41,689 nt of DNA. Origin: Streptomyces tateyamensis (GTDB lineage Bacteria; Actinomycetota; Actinomycetes; Streptomycetales; Streptomycetaceae). The notes under the pieces were generated by a model. It did not search any database. It was not told where the DNA came from and saw nothing but the letters and a program-made list of their open reading frames with translations. Every line of letters begins with the position of its first letter. Within the stretch, counting starts at the first letter, position 1. The stretch covers positions 436-42,124 of the forward strand of contig NZ_PYBW01000052.1 of assembly GCF_003205575.1 (NCBI RefSeq), written 5' to 3'. This document shows positions 34,139-41,689 of this stretch, one piece after another. The translations under genes and the position numbers were made by a program.

Positions 34139-35074
34139 ATGGCTGTCACGCTGACGCGCGAGCGGGCCCGGGCCGCCCGGCCGCGCGGTGCGCGCCCCGC
34201 CGCCCGGCGCCGCGCCGTGGCGCGGAACCTGCGCGCCCACGGGTTCCTGGCCGGAGCACTGCTCTGCTTCGTGCTGTTCACCTGGTACCCGATGCTCCGC
34301 GAGATCACCATGTCCTTCCAACGGGTGCACCACGGCACCACCAGCTGGGTGGGCCTGGCCAACTACCGGCAGATCACTGCGGATCCGGGCTTCTGGGACG
34401 CCTGGCGCAACACCCTGGAGTTCACCGGGATCGCCCTGGTGGTCGGCTTCGTGGTCCCGTTCGCCGCCGCCCTCGTGATCAACGAGCTGCGGCACGCCCA
34501 GAGTTACCTGCGGATCCTGGTCTACCTGCCGGTGATGCTGCCGCCGGTGGCCGGGATCCTGCTCTTCAAGTACTTCATGGACCCGGGCTACGGCCTGTTC
34601 AACCAGGTGCTGCACGCCCTGCACCTGCCGGGATCGAGCTGGCTGGCGGCCAAGGGCACCGCGATGCCCTCCCTGGTGCTGGTCTCCACCTGGGGCAACC
34701 TGGGCAGCGCGACCCTGGTCTACCTGGCCGCGCTGCAGGGCATCCCCGGCGAGCTCTACGAGGCGGCCGAACTCGACGGCGCCAACCTGCTGCAGCGGAT
34801 CTGGCACGTCACCGTGCCGCAGACCCGGTTGATCCTCTCGCTGATGCTGATGCTCCAAGTCGTCGCCACCATGCAGATGTTCACCGAGTCCTTCGTGCTC
34901 ACCGGCGGCGGCCCGCAGGGCGCCACCACCACCGTGGTCTACCTGCTGTACGACTACGCCTTCAACTACGACAAGTTCAACACCGCGGCCGCCCTGGGCG
35001 TGATCATGCTGCTGGTCCTGGGCTGCTTCTCCGCGCTCTACCTGTGGCTCGAACGCCGCGGCCGGGAGGACTGA
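34139..35074 (+). CDS. Sugar ABC transporter permease, MalF-like (locus 2)
   Basis: The product has 311 residues and starts at ATG 34139 behind GAGGAG. An Arg/Ala-rich cytoplasmic N-terminus (about 1-35) is followed by about six membrane helices, the first being GFLAGALLCFVLFTWYPML. The EAA docking loop reads EAAELDGANLLQRIWHVTVP. GGGPQGATTT near the C-terminus is typical of the MalF/UgpA group. One base separates its stop from the next ATG, so the two permeases are co-translated. It shares little detailed sequence with the locus 1 permease beyond the family pattern. Confidence 0.95.
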   Translation: MAVTLTRERARAARPRGARPAARRRAVARNLRAHGFLAGALLCFVLFTWYPMLREITMSFQRVHHGTTSWVGLANYRQITADPGFWDAWRNTLEFTGIALVVGFVVPFAAALVINELRHAQSYLRILVYLPVMLPPVAGILLFKYFMDPGYGLFNQVLHALHLPGSSWLAAKGTAMPSLVLVSTWGNLGSATLVYLAALQGIPGELYEAAELDGANLLQRIWHVTVPQTRLILSLMLMLQVVATMQMFTESFVLTGGGPQGATTTVVYLLYDYAFNYDKFNTAAALGVIMLLVLGCFSALYLWLERRGRED

Positions 35075-35075
35075 C

Positions 35076-35951
35076 ATGGCGACCGCCACCCGCACCCTGA
35101 TCTCCCCGGTCCAGCTGTCCCGCCCGCGCGGGCGCCGGATCTACCGGGCCGTGCTCGCGCTGGTGCTGCTCGGTGCCACGCTGGCCTTCGTCGGCCCGCT
35201 GTACTGGCTGGCCACCGGCGGGTTCAAGTCCTCCCAGGAACTGGTCCGCACCCCGCCCACCCTGTTCCCGGCCCGCCCGGGCACGCACGCCTTCACCGAG
35301 GCCTGGTCCCGGCTCGGCATGGGCCAACTGCTGCTCAACACCGTGGTCTACGCCGGCGGCGCGCTCCTGTTCCAACTGGTCTTCTGCGTCGCGGCGGCCT
35401 ACTCGCTGTCCAAGTTGCGACCGGTGCTGGGCAACGTGATCCTGGGCATGATGCTCGGCTCGATGATGATCCCGGCCGCGGCCCTGGTCATCCCGCAGTA
35501 CCTGACGGTGCTCGACCTGCCGCTGGTGCACTGGAACCTGCAGGACACCCCCTGGGTGATCTGGCTGCCCACGGTGGCCAACGCGTTCAACATCTTCCTG
35601 CTCAAGCGGTTCTTCGACTCGATCCCGGACGAACTGCTGGACGCCGCCGCGATCGACGGCGCCGGCCCGCTGCGCACCCTGTGGTCGGTGGTGCTGCCGA
35701 TCTCCCGGCCGATCCTCGGGGTGGTCTCCATCTTCGGCCTGGTCGCGGTCTGGAAGGACTTCCTCTGGCCGCTGATCACGGTGCCCGCGCACGAGACGCT
35801 CAACGTCGGCGTGAACACCGCCGCCACCTCGATGCCGCAGAACTCGCTGATCGCCGGTCTCTTCCTGGCCTCGATCCCGACCATCGTGCTGTTCCTGGTC
35901 TTCCAGCGCAACATCATGGCGGGACTGACCGCCGGCAGCCTCAAGGGCTGA
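35076..35951 (+). CDS. Sugar ABC transporter permease, MalG-like (locus 2)
   Basis: The product has 291 residues and starts at ATG 35076, one base after the previous stop; GGGAGGA inside the end of the upstream gene serves as ribosome site. About six membrane helices are visible and the EAA-type loop reads DAAAIDGAGPLRTLWSVVLP. It forms the channel with 34139-35074. No ATPase gene follows; instead a 10-bp hairpin and a GH13 gene come next. Confidence 0.95.
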   Translation: MATATRTLISPVQLSRPRGRRIYRAVLALVLLGATLAFVGPLYWLATGGFKSSQELVRTPPTLFPARPGTHAFTEAWSRLGMGQLLLNTVVYAGGALLFQLVFCVAAAYSLSKLRPVLGNVILGMMLGSMMIPAAALVIPQYLTVLDLPLVHWNLQDTPWVIWLPTVANAFNIFLLKRFFDSIPDELLDAAAIDGAGPLRTLWSVVLPISRPILGVVSIFGLVAVWKDFLWPLITVPAHETLNVGVNTAATSMPQNSLIAGLFLASIPTIVLFLVFQRNIMAGLTAGSLKG

Positions 35952-35997
35952 GCGCCGCCGCGACGTTGACGTACCGTCGGTCGACCCCTGCCCCGTC

Positions 35998-36035
35998 GCC
36001 CCGGCCCAGCCGCCCTGACCGGTGCGGGCCGGGGC
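35998..36035 (+). other. Hairpin between the permease and GH13 genes
   Basis: GCCCCGGCCC (35998-36007) pairs perfectly with GGGCCGGGGC (36026-36035) over 18 nt. It lies 42 bp upstream of the GH13 start, in a 125-bp gap, and may be a partial terminator or processing site that sets the enzyme level apart from the transporter. Confidence 0.55.
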
Positions 36036-36076
36036 GGCGGCCCCACCTCCATGCCCACTACGAAAGCAGGTCCACC

Positions 36077-37711
36077 GTGCCCGTCCCCGGAGCGCAGGCG
36101 CTCGACTGGTGGCGCCACGCCGCCATCTACCAGATCTACCCCCGCAGCTTCGCCGACGCCGACGGCAACGGCGTGGGCGACCTGGCCGGGGTCCTGGCAC
36201 GGCTGCCCTACCTCGCCGAACTCGGCATCGACGCCATCTGGTTCAACCCCTGGTACGCCTCCCCACAGGCCGACGCCGGCTACGACGTGGCCGACTACCG
36301 GCAGATCGACCCGCTGTTCGGCACCCTGGCCGAGGCCGAGGAGCTGATCCGGCAGGCCCATGCGGTCGGCATCCGGGTGGTGGTCGACGTGGTCCCCAAC
36401 CACACCTCCGACCAACACCCCTGGTTCCAGGCCGCACTGGCTGCCGGGCCCGGCTCCGCCGAGCGCGCCCGGTTCTGGTTCCGGCCCGGCCGCGGCGAGA
36501 CCGGCGAACTGCCGCCGACCAACTGGCAGGGCTTCTTCGGCGGACCGGCCTGGAGCCGGGTCACCGAGCCGGACGGCACGCCGGGGGAGTGGTACCTGCA
36601 CCTGTTCGCGCCCGAGCAGCCGGACTTCAACTGGGATCACGACGAGGTGCGGGAGGAGTTCGAGTCCGTGCTGCGGTTCTGGTTCGACCGCGGCGCCGAC
36701 GGCTTCCGGGTCGACTCGGCCGCACTGCTGATCAAGGACCCGGCGCTACCGGTGGACGACCCGGAGGAGCGGGCCTACACCGACCGCGAGGAGGTGCACC
36801 AGGTCTACCGCTCCTGGCGGCGGGTGGCCGACTCCTACGCCGGCGGCCGGGTGCTGATCGGAGAGGTCTGGCTGCCGGACGCCGAGCGACTGGCCCGCTA
36901 CCTGCGCCCGGGCGAGCTGCACACCATCTTCAACTTCCCCTACCTGGAGTGCGCCTGGGACGCCAAGGCGCTGCGCGCGGTGATCGACGACACGCTGCGC
37001 CTGCACCGGGCGGTGCAGGCGCCGGCCACCTGGGTGCTCTCCAACCACGACGTGGACCGGGTGGTCACCCGCTACGGCCGCGAGGACACCTCCTTCGCGA
37101 TCTACGCCCGCCACCACGGCCGTCCGGTCGACCTCGCGCTCGGCACCCGCCGGGCCCGCGCCGCCGCGCTGCTCACCCAGGCGCTGCCCGGCTCGGTCTA
37201 CCTGTACCAGGGCGAGGAGCTCGGCCTGTGGGAGGTCGAGGAGATCCCCGACGAGCTGCGCCAGGACCCGATGTGGGAGCGCAAGGGCCGCAACCCCGCC
37301 GACCCCGGCCGGGACGGCTGCCGGGTCCCGCTGCCCTGGTCCGGCGAGGCCGCCCCGTTCGGCTTCAGCCCGGACGGGGCCGAGGCCGAGCCGTGGCTGC
37401 CGCAGCCCGCGCCGTGGCACGCGTGCACCGTCGAGGCGCAGCAGGGCGACCCCGACTCGATGCTGACCCTCTACCGGGCCGCCCTGCACACCCGCCGTGA
37501 ACTGCCCGAGCTGCGCGAGCCCGAGCTGAGCTGGCTGGAGGCGCCCGCCGGAGTGCTGGCCTTCCGGCGCGGTGCCGGCTTCGCCTGCGTGGTCAACCTG
37601 TCCGGCCGCACCGTCGAGGTGCCGGTCACCGGCACCGTGCTGCTCGCCAGCGGCCCGCTCGGTCCGGCCGGCGAACTGCCCCCGGACACCGCGCTGTGGA
37701 TCCGGATCTGA
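36077..37711 (+). CDS. Intracellular GH13 alpha-glucosidase
   Basis: The product has 544 residues from GTG 36077 (AGCAGG 6 nt upstream) with no signal peptide. All four GH13 regions are present: DVVPNH, GFRVDSA with the nucleophile Asp, IGEVW with the acid Glu, and SNHDVDR. The opening WWRHAAIYQIYPRSF and the late YLYQGEELGL are typical of AglA-type exo-alpha-glucosidases of the GH13_23/30 group in actinomycete maltose loci. It should split imported alpha-gluco-oligosaccharides to glucose. Next to two GH87-type enzymes, activity on alpha-1,3-linked (nigerose-type) products is likely but unproven. Confidence 0.93.
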   Translation: MPVPGAQALDWWRHAAIYQIYPRSFADADGNGVGDLAGVLARLPYLAELGIDAIWFNPWYASPQADAGYDVADYRQIDPLFGTLAEAEELIRQAHAVGIRVVVDVVPNHTSDQHPWFQAALAAGPGSAERARFWFRPGRGETGELPPTNWQGFFGGPAWSRVTEPDGTPGEWYLHLFAPEQPDFNWDHDEVREEFESVLRFWFDRGADGFRVDSAALLIKDPALPVDDPEERAYTDREEVHQVYRSWRRVADSYAGGRVLIGEVWLPDAERLARYLRPGELHTIFNFPYLECAWDAKALRAVIDDTLRLHRAVQAPATWVLSNHDVDRVVTRYGREDTSFAIYARHHGRPVDLALGTRRARAAALLTQALPGSVYLYQGEELGLWEVEEIPDELRQDPMWERKGRNPADPGRDGCRVPLPWSGEAAPFGFSPDGAEAEPWLPQPAPWHACTVEAQQGDPDSMLTLYRAALHTRRELPELREPELSWLEAPAGVLAFRRGAGFACVVNLSGRTVEVPVTGTVLLASGPLGPAGELPPDTALWIRI

Positions 37712-37732
37712 CGCCCCGTTAGGAGACCTTGG

Positions 37733-39778
37733 ATGGCCACCCCCACCACCCGCAGACTCGGCGCCGCCGCGCTGGCCGCCGGCCTGCTGGCCGCCGGCCT
37801 GCTGGCCGCCGCCCCGATCGGCGCGGCGCACGCCGCCGACGACCGGCACCGGGCCGGCGCCACGCCCGTCACCCGGGCCGGCCTCGACCCGGCGCTGCTC
37901 GACGGCCGCGGCGCCGCAGCCGGCTTCGCCGAGCAGCGCGCCGCCGACGCCGCCACCGACGGCACCGTGCTCGCCACCGACACCACCCCCTACACGCTCG
38001 CCGCCGAGGCCACCGGCCGCAGCGCCGTCACCCTGGCGCCGGGCCAGTACGTCGAGTTCACGCTGCCCGCCGCGACCAACGCGATCACGGTGCGCTACAG
38101 CATCCCCGACGCGCCCGGCGGCGGCGGGCGCACCGCCCCGCTGGACGTCACGGTCAACGGCCACCACCGCCAGAGCATGACGCTGACCTCGCAGTACGCC
38201 TGGCTGTACAACGAGTACCCGTTCACCAACGACCCCGCGGCCGGTCCGCTGCACCCGGACTGGTGGACCACCGAGTGCGACTGCGTGCCGAACCAGACCA
38301 CCCCGGCACCGGCGTTCCCGACGCCGTTCCGGGCCAGCCACTTCTACGACGAGCAGCGGCTGCTGCTCGACCACACCTACCGGGCCGGCGACGTGCTGCG
38401 CCTGCAGGTCCCGACCGGCGCCGGCGCGGTGGCCACCACCGTCGACGTGCTGGACAGCCAGCAGGTCGACCGGCCGGAACGGGCCGCGCCGGGCTCGCTG
38501 AACGTGCTCGACTTCGGCGCCGACCCGACCGGCCGGCGGGAGAGCTCCGACGCCTTCGACGCCGCGATCGCGGTGGCGCAACGCACGGGGCGGCCGGTCT
38601 ACGTGCCGCCGGGGACCTTCCAGGTGAACCGGCACCTGCTGGTGGACCGGGTGACCATCCGGGGCGCGGGCAGCTGGTACACCGTCATCAAGGGCCACCA
38701 GGTGACCCTGGCGCAGCCGGACGCCGGGGGAGGCGTGCACACCGGGGTCGGCTTCTACGGGAAGCCGGCGGCGGACGGGGGCAGCCACGACGTGCACCTG
38801 TCGGGCTTCGCCGTCGAGGGCGACGTGCGCGAGCGGATCGACACCGACCAGGTCAACGGCGTCGGCGGGGCGTTCGACGACTCCAGCATCGAGGGCCTGT
38901 ACATCCACCACACCAAGGTCGGCATCTGGCTGGACGGCCCGATGTCCGGCCTGCGGATCACCGGCAACCAGATCGCCGACCAGATCGCCGACGGGATCAA
39001 CTTCCACGGCGGCGTGACCGACTCGACGATCAGTCAGAACTTCGTCCGCAACACCGGCGACGACGGGATCGCGCTCTGGTCCCAACCCGCCGCCGACCAG
39101 CGGGACCTGATCGACCACAACACGGTGCAGACCCCGGTGCTGGCCAACGGCATCGCGCTGTACGGCGGCACCGACCTGACGGTGAACGGCAACCTGGTCG
39201 CCGACCCGGTCCGCGAGGGCAGCGCGATCCACCTGGGCACCCGGTTCGACGCCGTCCCGTTCGCCGGCACCGTCAAGGTGAGCGACAACACCACGGTCCG
39301 GGCCGGGACCTACGAGCTGAACTGGAAGATCGGGCTGGGCGCGATCTGGCTGATGGCCCAGCAGCACAGCCTGGACGCCGACGTGGAGGTGACGGGGGAC
39401 CACTTCCTGGACAGCACCTACGCCGCGATCATGATGGTGGCCGACTGGCCGGTGAAGGACCAGTACACGATCAGCAACGTGCACTTCAAGGGCATCCGGG
39501 TGGACGGCACCGGGACGGACGTGGTCAGCGCCCGGGCGGCGGGCGGCGCGAGCTTCCAGAACGTGGCGGCCCGCAACGTCGGCGCGGTCGGGGTGAATAA
39601 CTGCGGCTCCTTCCACTTCACCCCGGCCGGCTCCGAGTTCAGCCTGACCGACCTGGGCGGCAACACCGGCGGCGGGACCACGGGGGCCTGGCTGGCGCCC
39701 TGGGAGCTGCCCAACACGATCACCTGCGCGGACCGGCCTGCGGTCGTGCCGCCGCCGGCGCCCGGCCCCTGGCGGTGA
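37733..39778 (+). CDS. Compact secreted GH87-type alpha-1,3-glucanase
   Basis: The product has 681 residues and starts at ATG 37733 behind AGGAGA. The signal peptide (about 1-34, ending AHA/AD) contains a short internal repeat LLAAG. A beta-sandwich with VRYSIPDAPGGGG (about 100-240), shared with the large GH87 protein, precedes a right-handed parallel beta-helix (about 255-650, DFGADPTGRRESSDAFDAAI). Asp420 in IADGIN and Asp443-Asp444 in NTGDDG show the GH87 spacing. It lacks the discoidin and Fn3 modules of its partner, so it may act on soluble or short alpha-glucan. It is the last gene of the importer operon, 21 bp after the GH13 gene. Confidence 0.85.
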   Translation: MATPTTRRLGAAALAAGLLAAGLLAAAPIGAAHAADDRHRAGATPVTRAGLDPALLDGRGAAAGFAEQRAADAATDGTVLATDTTPYTLAAEATGRSAVTLAPGQYVEFTLPAATNAITVRYSIPDAPGGGGRTAPLDVTVNGHHRQSMTLTSQYAWLYNEYPFTNDPAAGPLHPDWWTTECDCVPNQTTPAPAFPTPFRASHFYDEQRLLLDHTYRAGDVLRLQVPTGAGAVATTVDVLDSQQVDRPERAAPGSLNVLDFGADPTGRRESSDAFDAAIAVAQRTGRPVYVPPGTFQVNRHLLVDRVTIRGAGSWYTVIKGHQVTLAQPDAGGGVHTGVGFYGKPAADGGSHDVHLSGFAVEGDVRERIDTDQVNGVGGAFDDSSIEGLYIHHTKVGIWLDGPMSGLRITGNQIADQIADGINFHGGVTDSTISQNFVRNTGDDGIALWSQPAADQRDLIDHNTVQTPVLANGIALYGGTDLTVNGNLVADPVREGSAIHLGTRFDAVPFAGTVKVSDNTTVRAGTYELNWKIGLGAIWLMAQQHSLDADVEVTGDHFLDSTYAAIMMVADWPVKDQYTISNVHFKGIRVDGTGTDVVSARAAGGASFQNVAARNVGAVGVNNCGSFHFTPAGSEFSLTDLGGNTGGGTTGAWLAPWELPNTITCADRPAVVPPPAPGPWR

Positions 39779-39800
39779 TCTGAGCCCGGGCCCTCCGGGG

Positions 39801-39829
39801 AACTCCTGGACAAGGAGAACTCCTAGACT
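39801..39829 (+). promoter_or_regulatory. Repeat-bearing promoter of the chorismate-lyase-like gene
   Basis: AACTCCT occurs at 39801-39807 and 39818-39824; between the copies AGGAG (39813-39817) makes inverted repeats with both (5-bp and 2-bp spacers). TAGACT (39824-39829) matches the -10 preferred by the main streptomycete sigma factor; a -35 match is poor. An operator overlapping a promoter is the simplest reading. Confidence 0.5.
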
Positions 39830-39876
39830 GGGGGCGCGCGTCGGGTCGTACGCGCCCTGTTCCCCGGAGGCCTGCC

Positions 39877-40389
39877 ATGCCTGGTCGCTCGACGTTACCC
39901 GCCGAGACCAGACTCATACTCGGTTCCGACGGCTCCACCACGCTGCTGCTGGAGTCACTGCTCGGAGTCCCGCTCGCCGTCCACGTGCTGACCGAAGCCG
40001 TGGTGACGGCCGATGAACTGTCCGCACCCGCCCTGAGATCGCTGGCCCTGCCGCCGGACGCCGAGCTGGTCTCGCGCAGCTCCGAACTGCGCACGCCGCA
40101 GGGCCACCGGGTCAGCTCCAACCGGGTGCTCTACCCGCACGACAGCGCCGACTGGCTGCGCACCGACCGCACACCGCTGGGCCACCGCCTGCGCGGGCGG
40201 GGCACGGCGCAGCACCGCGAACTGCTCGGCAGCGGGCTGGCGGTGTGGGACGCGCAGACGCTGGCGGTCTGCGCCTTCAAGGAGTACCTGATCCGGTGCG
40301 CGGACGGGCAGTGGTTCCACGTGTCGGAGCGGTTCAACCCGGCGCACGTACCGGTGACCGAGCGGACGGCCGCGGGGGCCGTCCGCTAG
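39877..40389 (+). CDS. Chorismate-lyase-superfamily protein
   Basis: The product has 170 residues and starts at ATG 39877 behind CCGGAGG. The order of elements fits the chorismate lyase/UTRA fold (DUF98-like chorismate pyruvate-lyases): an N-terminal TTLLLESLLGVPLAVHVL, then VSRSSELRTPQGHRVSSNRV with two Arg that could hold carboxylates, and AVCAFKEYLIR followed by a C-terminal Glu-containing segment. If active it would make 4-hydroxybenzoate and pyruvate from chorismate; several such proteins have other roles. No quinone or phenolic-glycolipid genes are nearby. A repeat-bearing promoter lies upstream and a convergent PadR gene 54 bp downstream. Confidence 0.55.
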   Translation: MPGRSTLPAETRLILGSDGSTTLLLESLLGVPLAVHVLTEAVVTADELSAPALRSLALPPDAELVSRSSELRTPQGHRVSSNRVLYPHDSADWLRTDRTPLGHRLRGRGTAQHRELLGSGLAVWDAQTLAVCAFKEYLIRCADGQWFHVSERFNPAHVPVTERTAAGAVR

Positions 40390-40443
40390 GACCTGTCCGT
40401 CCGGGCCGCCGCATGCCTGACGGCCTGTCAGCTGTGCGAGGTG

Positions 40444-41019
40444 CTAGCGCTGGGCTCGGGCGGCAGCGCGGGCGTCCAGCACGTCCAGCGCCAGCAGCCC
40501 CCAGCGCAGGTTCTCCTCCTCGAAGGCCATGCCGCGCAGCAGCGTCAGGTACGGGCCGATCCGCTCGGCCTCGGCCAGGTGCTGCTCCTCGGTGCGGCCC
40601 TCCAGCAGGCGGGCCTGCAAGCGCTGGTAGCGCGCGAGCTTGGCGCGGGCCCACCCCACCCGCTCGGCGATGCCGGCGCGCACGGCGGCCGCATCGCCCG
40701 CGTCCACCGACTGGACCTTGACCATCAGCTCGTCGCGGATGGTGGTGGGCCGGTTCGGCTGCTCGGCGGTGTGGGCGTGGACCGCGGCCAGGCCGGCCGG
40801 GGTGAGCGAGAAGAGGCGCTTGTTGGGGCGCCTGTCCTGCTCGACCACCCGGGCGGTGATCAGGCCCTCGGCCGCCATCCGGTCCAACTCACGATAGAGC
40901 TGCTGCGGAGTGGCCATCCAGAAGTTGGCGACCGAGGCGTCGAAGCCCTTGGCCAGGTCGTAGCCGGAGGCCTCGCCCTCCACCAGCAGGGTCGCCATCA
41001 CCGCGTTCCGTAGCGCCAT
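40444..41019 (-). CDS. PadR-family transcriptional regulator
   Basis: The product has 191 residues. The N-terminal winged helix shows the PadR pattern MATLLVEGEASGYDLAKGF, then QLYRELDRMAAEGLI and the wing RRLFSLT-like RPNKRLFSLTPAGL. The C-terminal helical part (about 90-190, GRTEEQHL, WGLLALDVLDA) is the dimerising Vir-like domain of subfamily 1. PadR proteins repress genes until a phenolic or drug-like ligand binds. It diverges from a SnoaL-like gene over a perfect inverted repeat, its likely operator. The nearby chorismate-lyase-like protein could make a phenolic acid, an attractive but unproven ligand. Confidence 0.93.
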   Translation of the reverse strand: MALRNAVMATLLVEGEASGYDLAKGFDASVANFWMATPQQLYRELDRMAAEGLITARVVEQDRRPNKRLFSLTPAGLAAVHAHTAEQPNRPTTIRDELMVKVQSVDAGDAAAVRAGIAERVGWARAKLARYQRLQARLLEGRTEEQHLAEAERIGPYLTLLRGMAFEEENLRWGLLALDVLDARAAARAQR

Positions 41020-41057
41020 GCCCGCACCGTAGCACCCTGGACAGGCAGGCAGCGGCT

Positions 41058-41087
41058 GTTGAATACTCGCATCGGCAGCTATTCAAC
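41058..41087. promoter_or_regulatory. Likely PadR operator, GTTGAATA-N14-TATTCAAC
   Basis: Perfect 8-bp arms (41058-41065 and 41080-41087) with a 14-bp spacer sit in the 90-bp gap between the divergent PadR and SnoaL-like starts. The arms are AT-rich in a GC-rich genome. A dimeric PadR bound here would control both genes. Confidence 0.75.
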
Positions 41088-41109
41088 TTGTTGACTACCG
41101 GGAGCCCGG

Positions 41110-41526
41110 ATGCACCCCTTCCGCAAGGCCGTCGAGGACCGCGACGAGCAGGCCGTGGCCGACCTGCTCGCCCCGAACGTCGTCTTCACCAGCCCGGTCG
41201 CCTTCAAGCCCTACCCGGGCAAGGCGATCACGGCGGCCATCCTGCGCGGCGTGCTGCGGGTCTTCGAGGACTTCACGTACGTGCGCGAGATCGCCGACCC
41301 CGGCGGCCGTGACCACGCCTTCGTCTTCACCGCCACCGTCGCCGGCAAGGAGATCCACGGCTGCGACTTCCTGCACTTCGACGAGGCCGGCCTGATCGAC
41401 GAGTTCACCGTGATGGTCCGCCCGCTCTCCGCCGCCCACGCCCTGGCCGAGGCGATGGGCGCCCAGTTCGACCGGATCGCGGCCGAGGCGGCGGCGGAGT
41501 CGGCGGCGCAGTCGCAGGTCGGCTGA
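41110..41526 (+). CDS. SnoaL/NTF2-like protein
   Basis: The product has 138 residues from ATG 41110, preceded by GGGAG. It begins with the helix typical of the NTF2-like cone fold (MHPFRKAVEDRDEQAVADLL), then NVVFTSPVAFKPYPGKAI, GCDFLHFDEAGLIDEFTVMV and a C-terminal helix rich in Ala. Members are small polyketide cyclases, isomerases or binding proteins. The substrate is unknown. The divergent PadR and the shared operator suggest induction by a small hydrophobic molecule. A 19-bp-stem terminator follows about 90 bp downstream. Confidence 0.88.
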   Translation: MHPFRKAVEDRDEQAVADLLAPNVVFTSPVAFKPYPGKAITAAILRGVLRVFEDFTYVREIADPGGRDHAFVFTATVAGKEIHGCDFLHFDEAGLIDEFTVMVRPLSAAHALAEAMGAQFDRIAAEAAAESAAQSQVG

Positions 41527-41612
41527 GCAGCGACGCTGACCATGGCCAAGGCGCGGTGGAGCGCGGCCCGTTGGTGGACAGGTCAGATCGCTGCGCACCA
41601 CGGCAACGAGCA

Positions 41613-41654
41613 CGGGCTGTGGGCCCCGAGTCACCACTCGGGGCCCACAGCCCG
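41613..41654. terminator. Strong terminator after the SnoaL-like gene
   Basis: A perfect 19-bp stem (41613-41631 with 41636-41654) has a 4-nt loop CACC. It is symmetric and can stop transcription from both directions. Confidence 0.85.
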
Positions 41655-41660
41655 GCTGCG

Positions 41661-41689
41661 TCAGTGCTGTGTGTCGGTGTGTTGCTGGT
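41661..41689 (-). CDS. Possible C-terminal end of a minus-strand gene cut by the window
   Basis: A TGA complementary to 41661-41663 closes a frame reading QQHTDTQH back to the window edge. It lies just beyond a symmetric terminator, as expected for the end of a convergent gene. Nine codons are too few to be sure. Confidence 0.25.

Noticed and set aside
1..41689. Mobile elements, phage genes, CRISPR arrays, tRNA or rRNA genes
   Set aside because: No transposase, integrase, inverted terminal repeats with target duplication, spaced identical repeats or cloverleaf/rRNA segments were found on either strand.

Overview
The window is very GC-rich, uses GTG/TTG starts freely, and carries a sporulation-type SsgA-family protein (19177-19674) and a fused NADPH-type nitrate reductase. 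Together these point to a sporulating actinomycete of the Streptomyces/Kitasatospora group. I count about 30 supported protein genes, one clear gene remnant and one stand-alone domain fragment. I see no rRNA, tRNA, insertion sequence, integrase or CRISPR array.

Left edge (1-1392): the end of a minus-strand operon with an ATGA-coupled type II thioesterase and an SDR oxidoreductase. This looks like the rim of a polyketide or nonribosomal peptide cluster. A HEAT-repeat-like protein follows.

Carbohydrate locus 1 (2477-12615): a Gfo/Idh/MocA oxidoreductase and a ROK repressor face a divergent operon. The operon encodes a lipoprotein sugar-binding protein, two permeases, a cytoplasmic TIM-barrel-like enzyme I cannot place in a named glycosidase family, and a secreted beta-propeller protein with ricin-type lectin domains. 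A XylR-like inverted repeat lies on the promoter. The substrate is unknown, so this is the best candidate for an undescribed system.

Middle (12785-27678): a PlsC-like acyltransferase, an SDR, and a VioD/aminobenzoyl-CoA-type flavin monooxygenase followed by a 32-bp tandem repeat. Next is a LysR regulator divergent from a small operon: a CTP-synthase-glutaminase-like protein, an orphan third domain of an arylamine N-acetyltransferase, and a small serine hydrolase, followed by an ATP-grasp remnant. A textbook GCAT-N11-ATGC LysR box lies between them. After that come a small unknown protein, the SsgA-like protein, a DHA2 drug exporter, a secreted SGNH esterase, a single-chain nitrate reductase/CysJ fusion and an orphan signal peptidase I.

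Carbohydrate locus 2 (27780-39778): two secreted parallel-beta-helix enzymes with the GH87 alpha-1,3-glucanase Asp/Asp-Asp signature flank an ABC sugar importer and an intracellular GH13 alpha-glucosidase. One GH87 enzyme is large, with three discoidin-like, two Fn3 and two CARDB-like domains; the other is compact. The inferred pathway is extracellular cleavage of alpha-1,3-glucan (fungal wall, nigeran or mutan), import of oligosaccharides, and intracellular hydrolysis to glucose. Both importers lack an ATPase gene and presumably share an MsiK-type ATPase encoded elsewhere.

Right edge (39877-41689): a chorismate-lyase-like protein, then a PadR regulator divergent from a SnoaL/NTF2-like protein across a perfect 8-bp-arm inverted repeat. 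A 19-bp-stem terminator closes the window.
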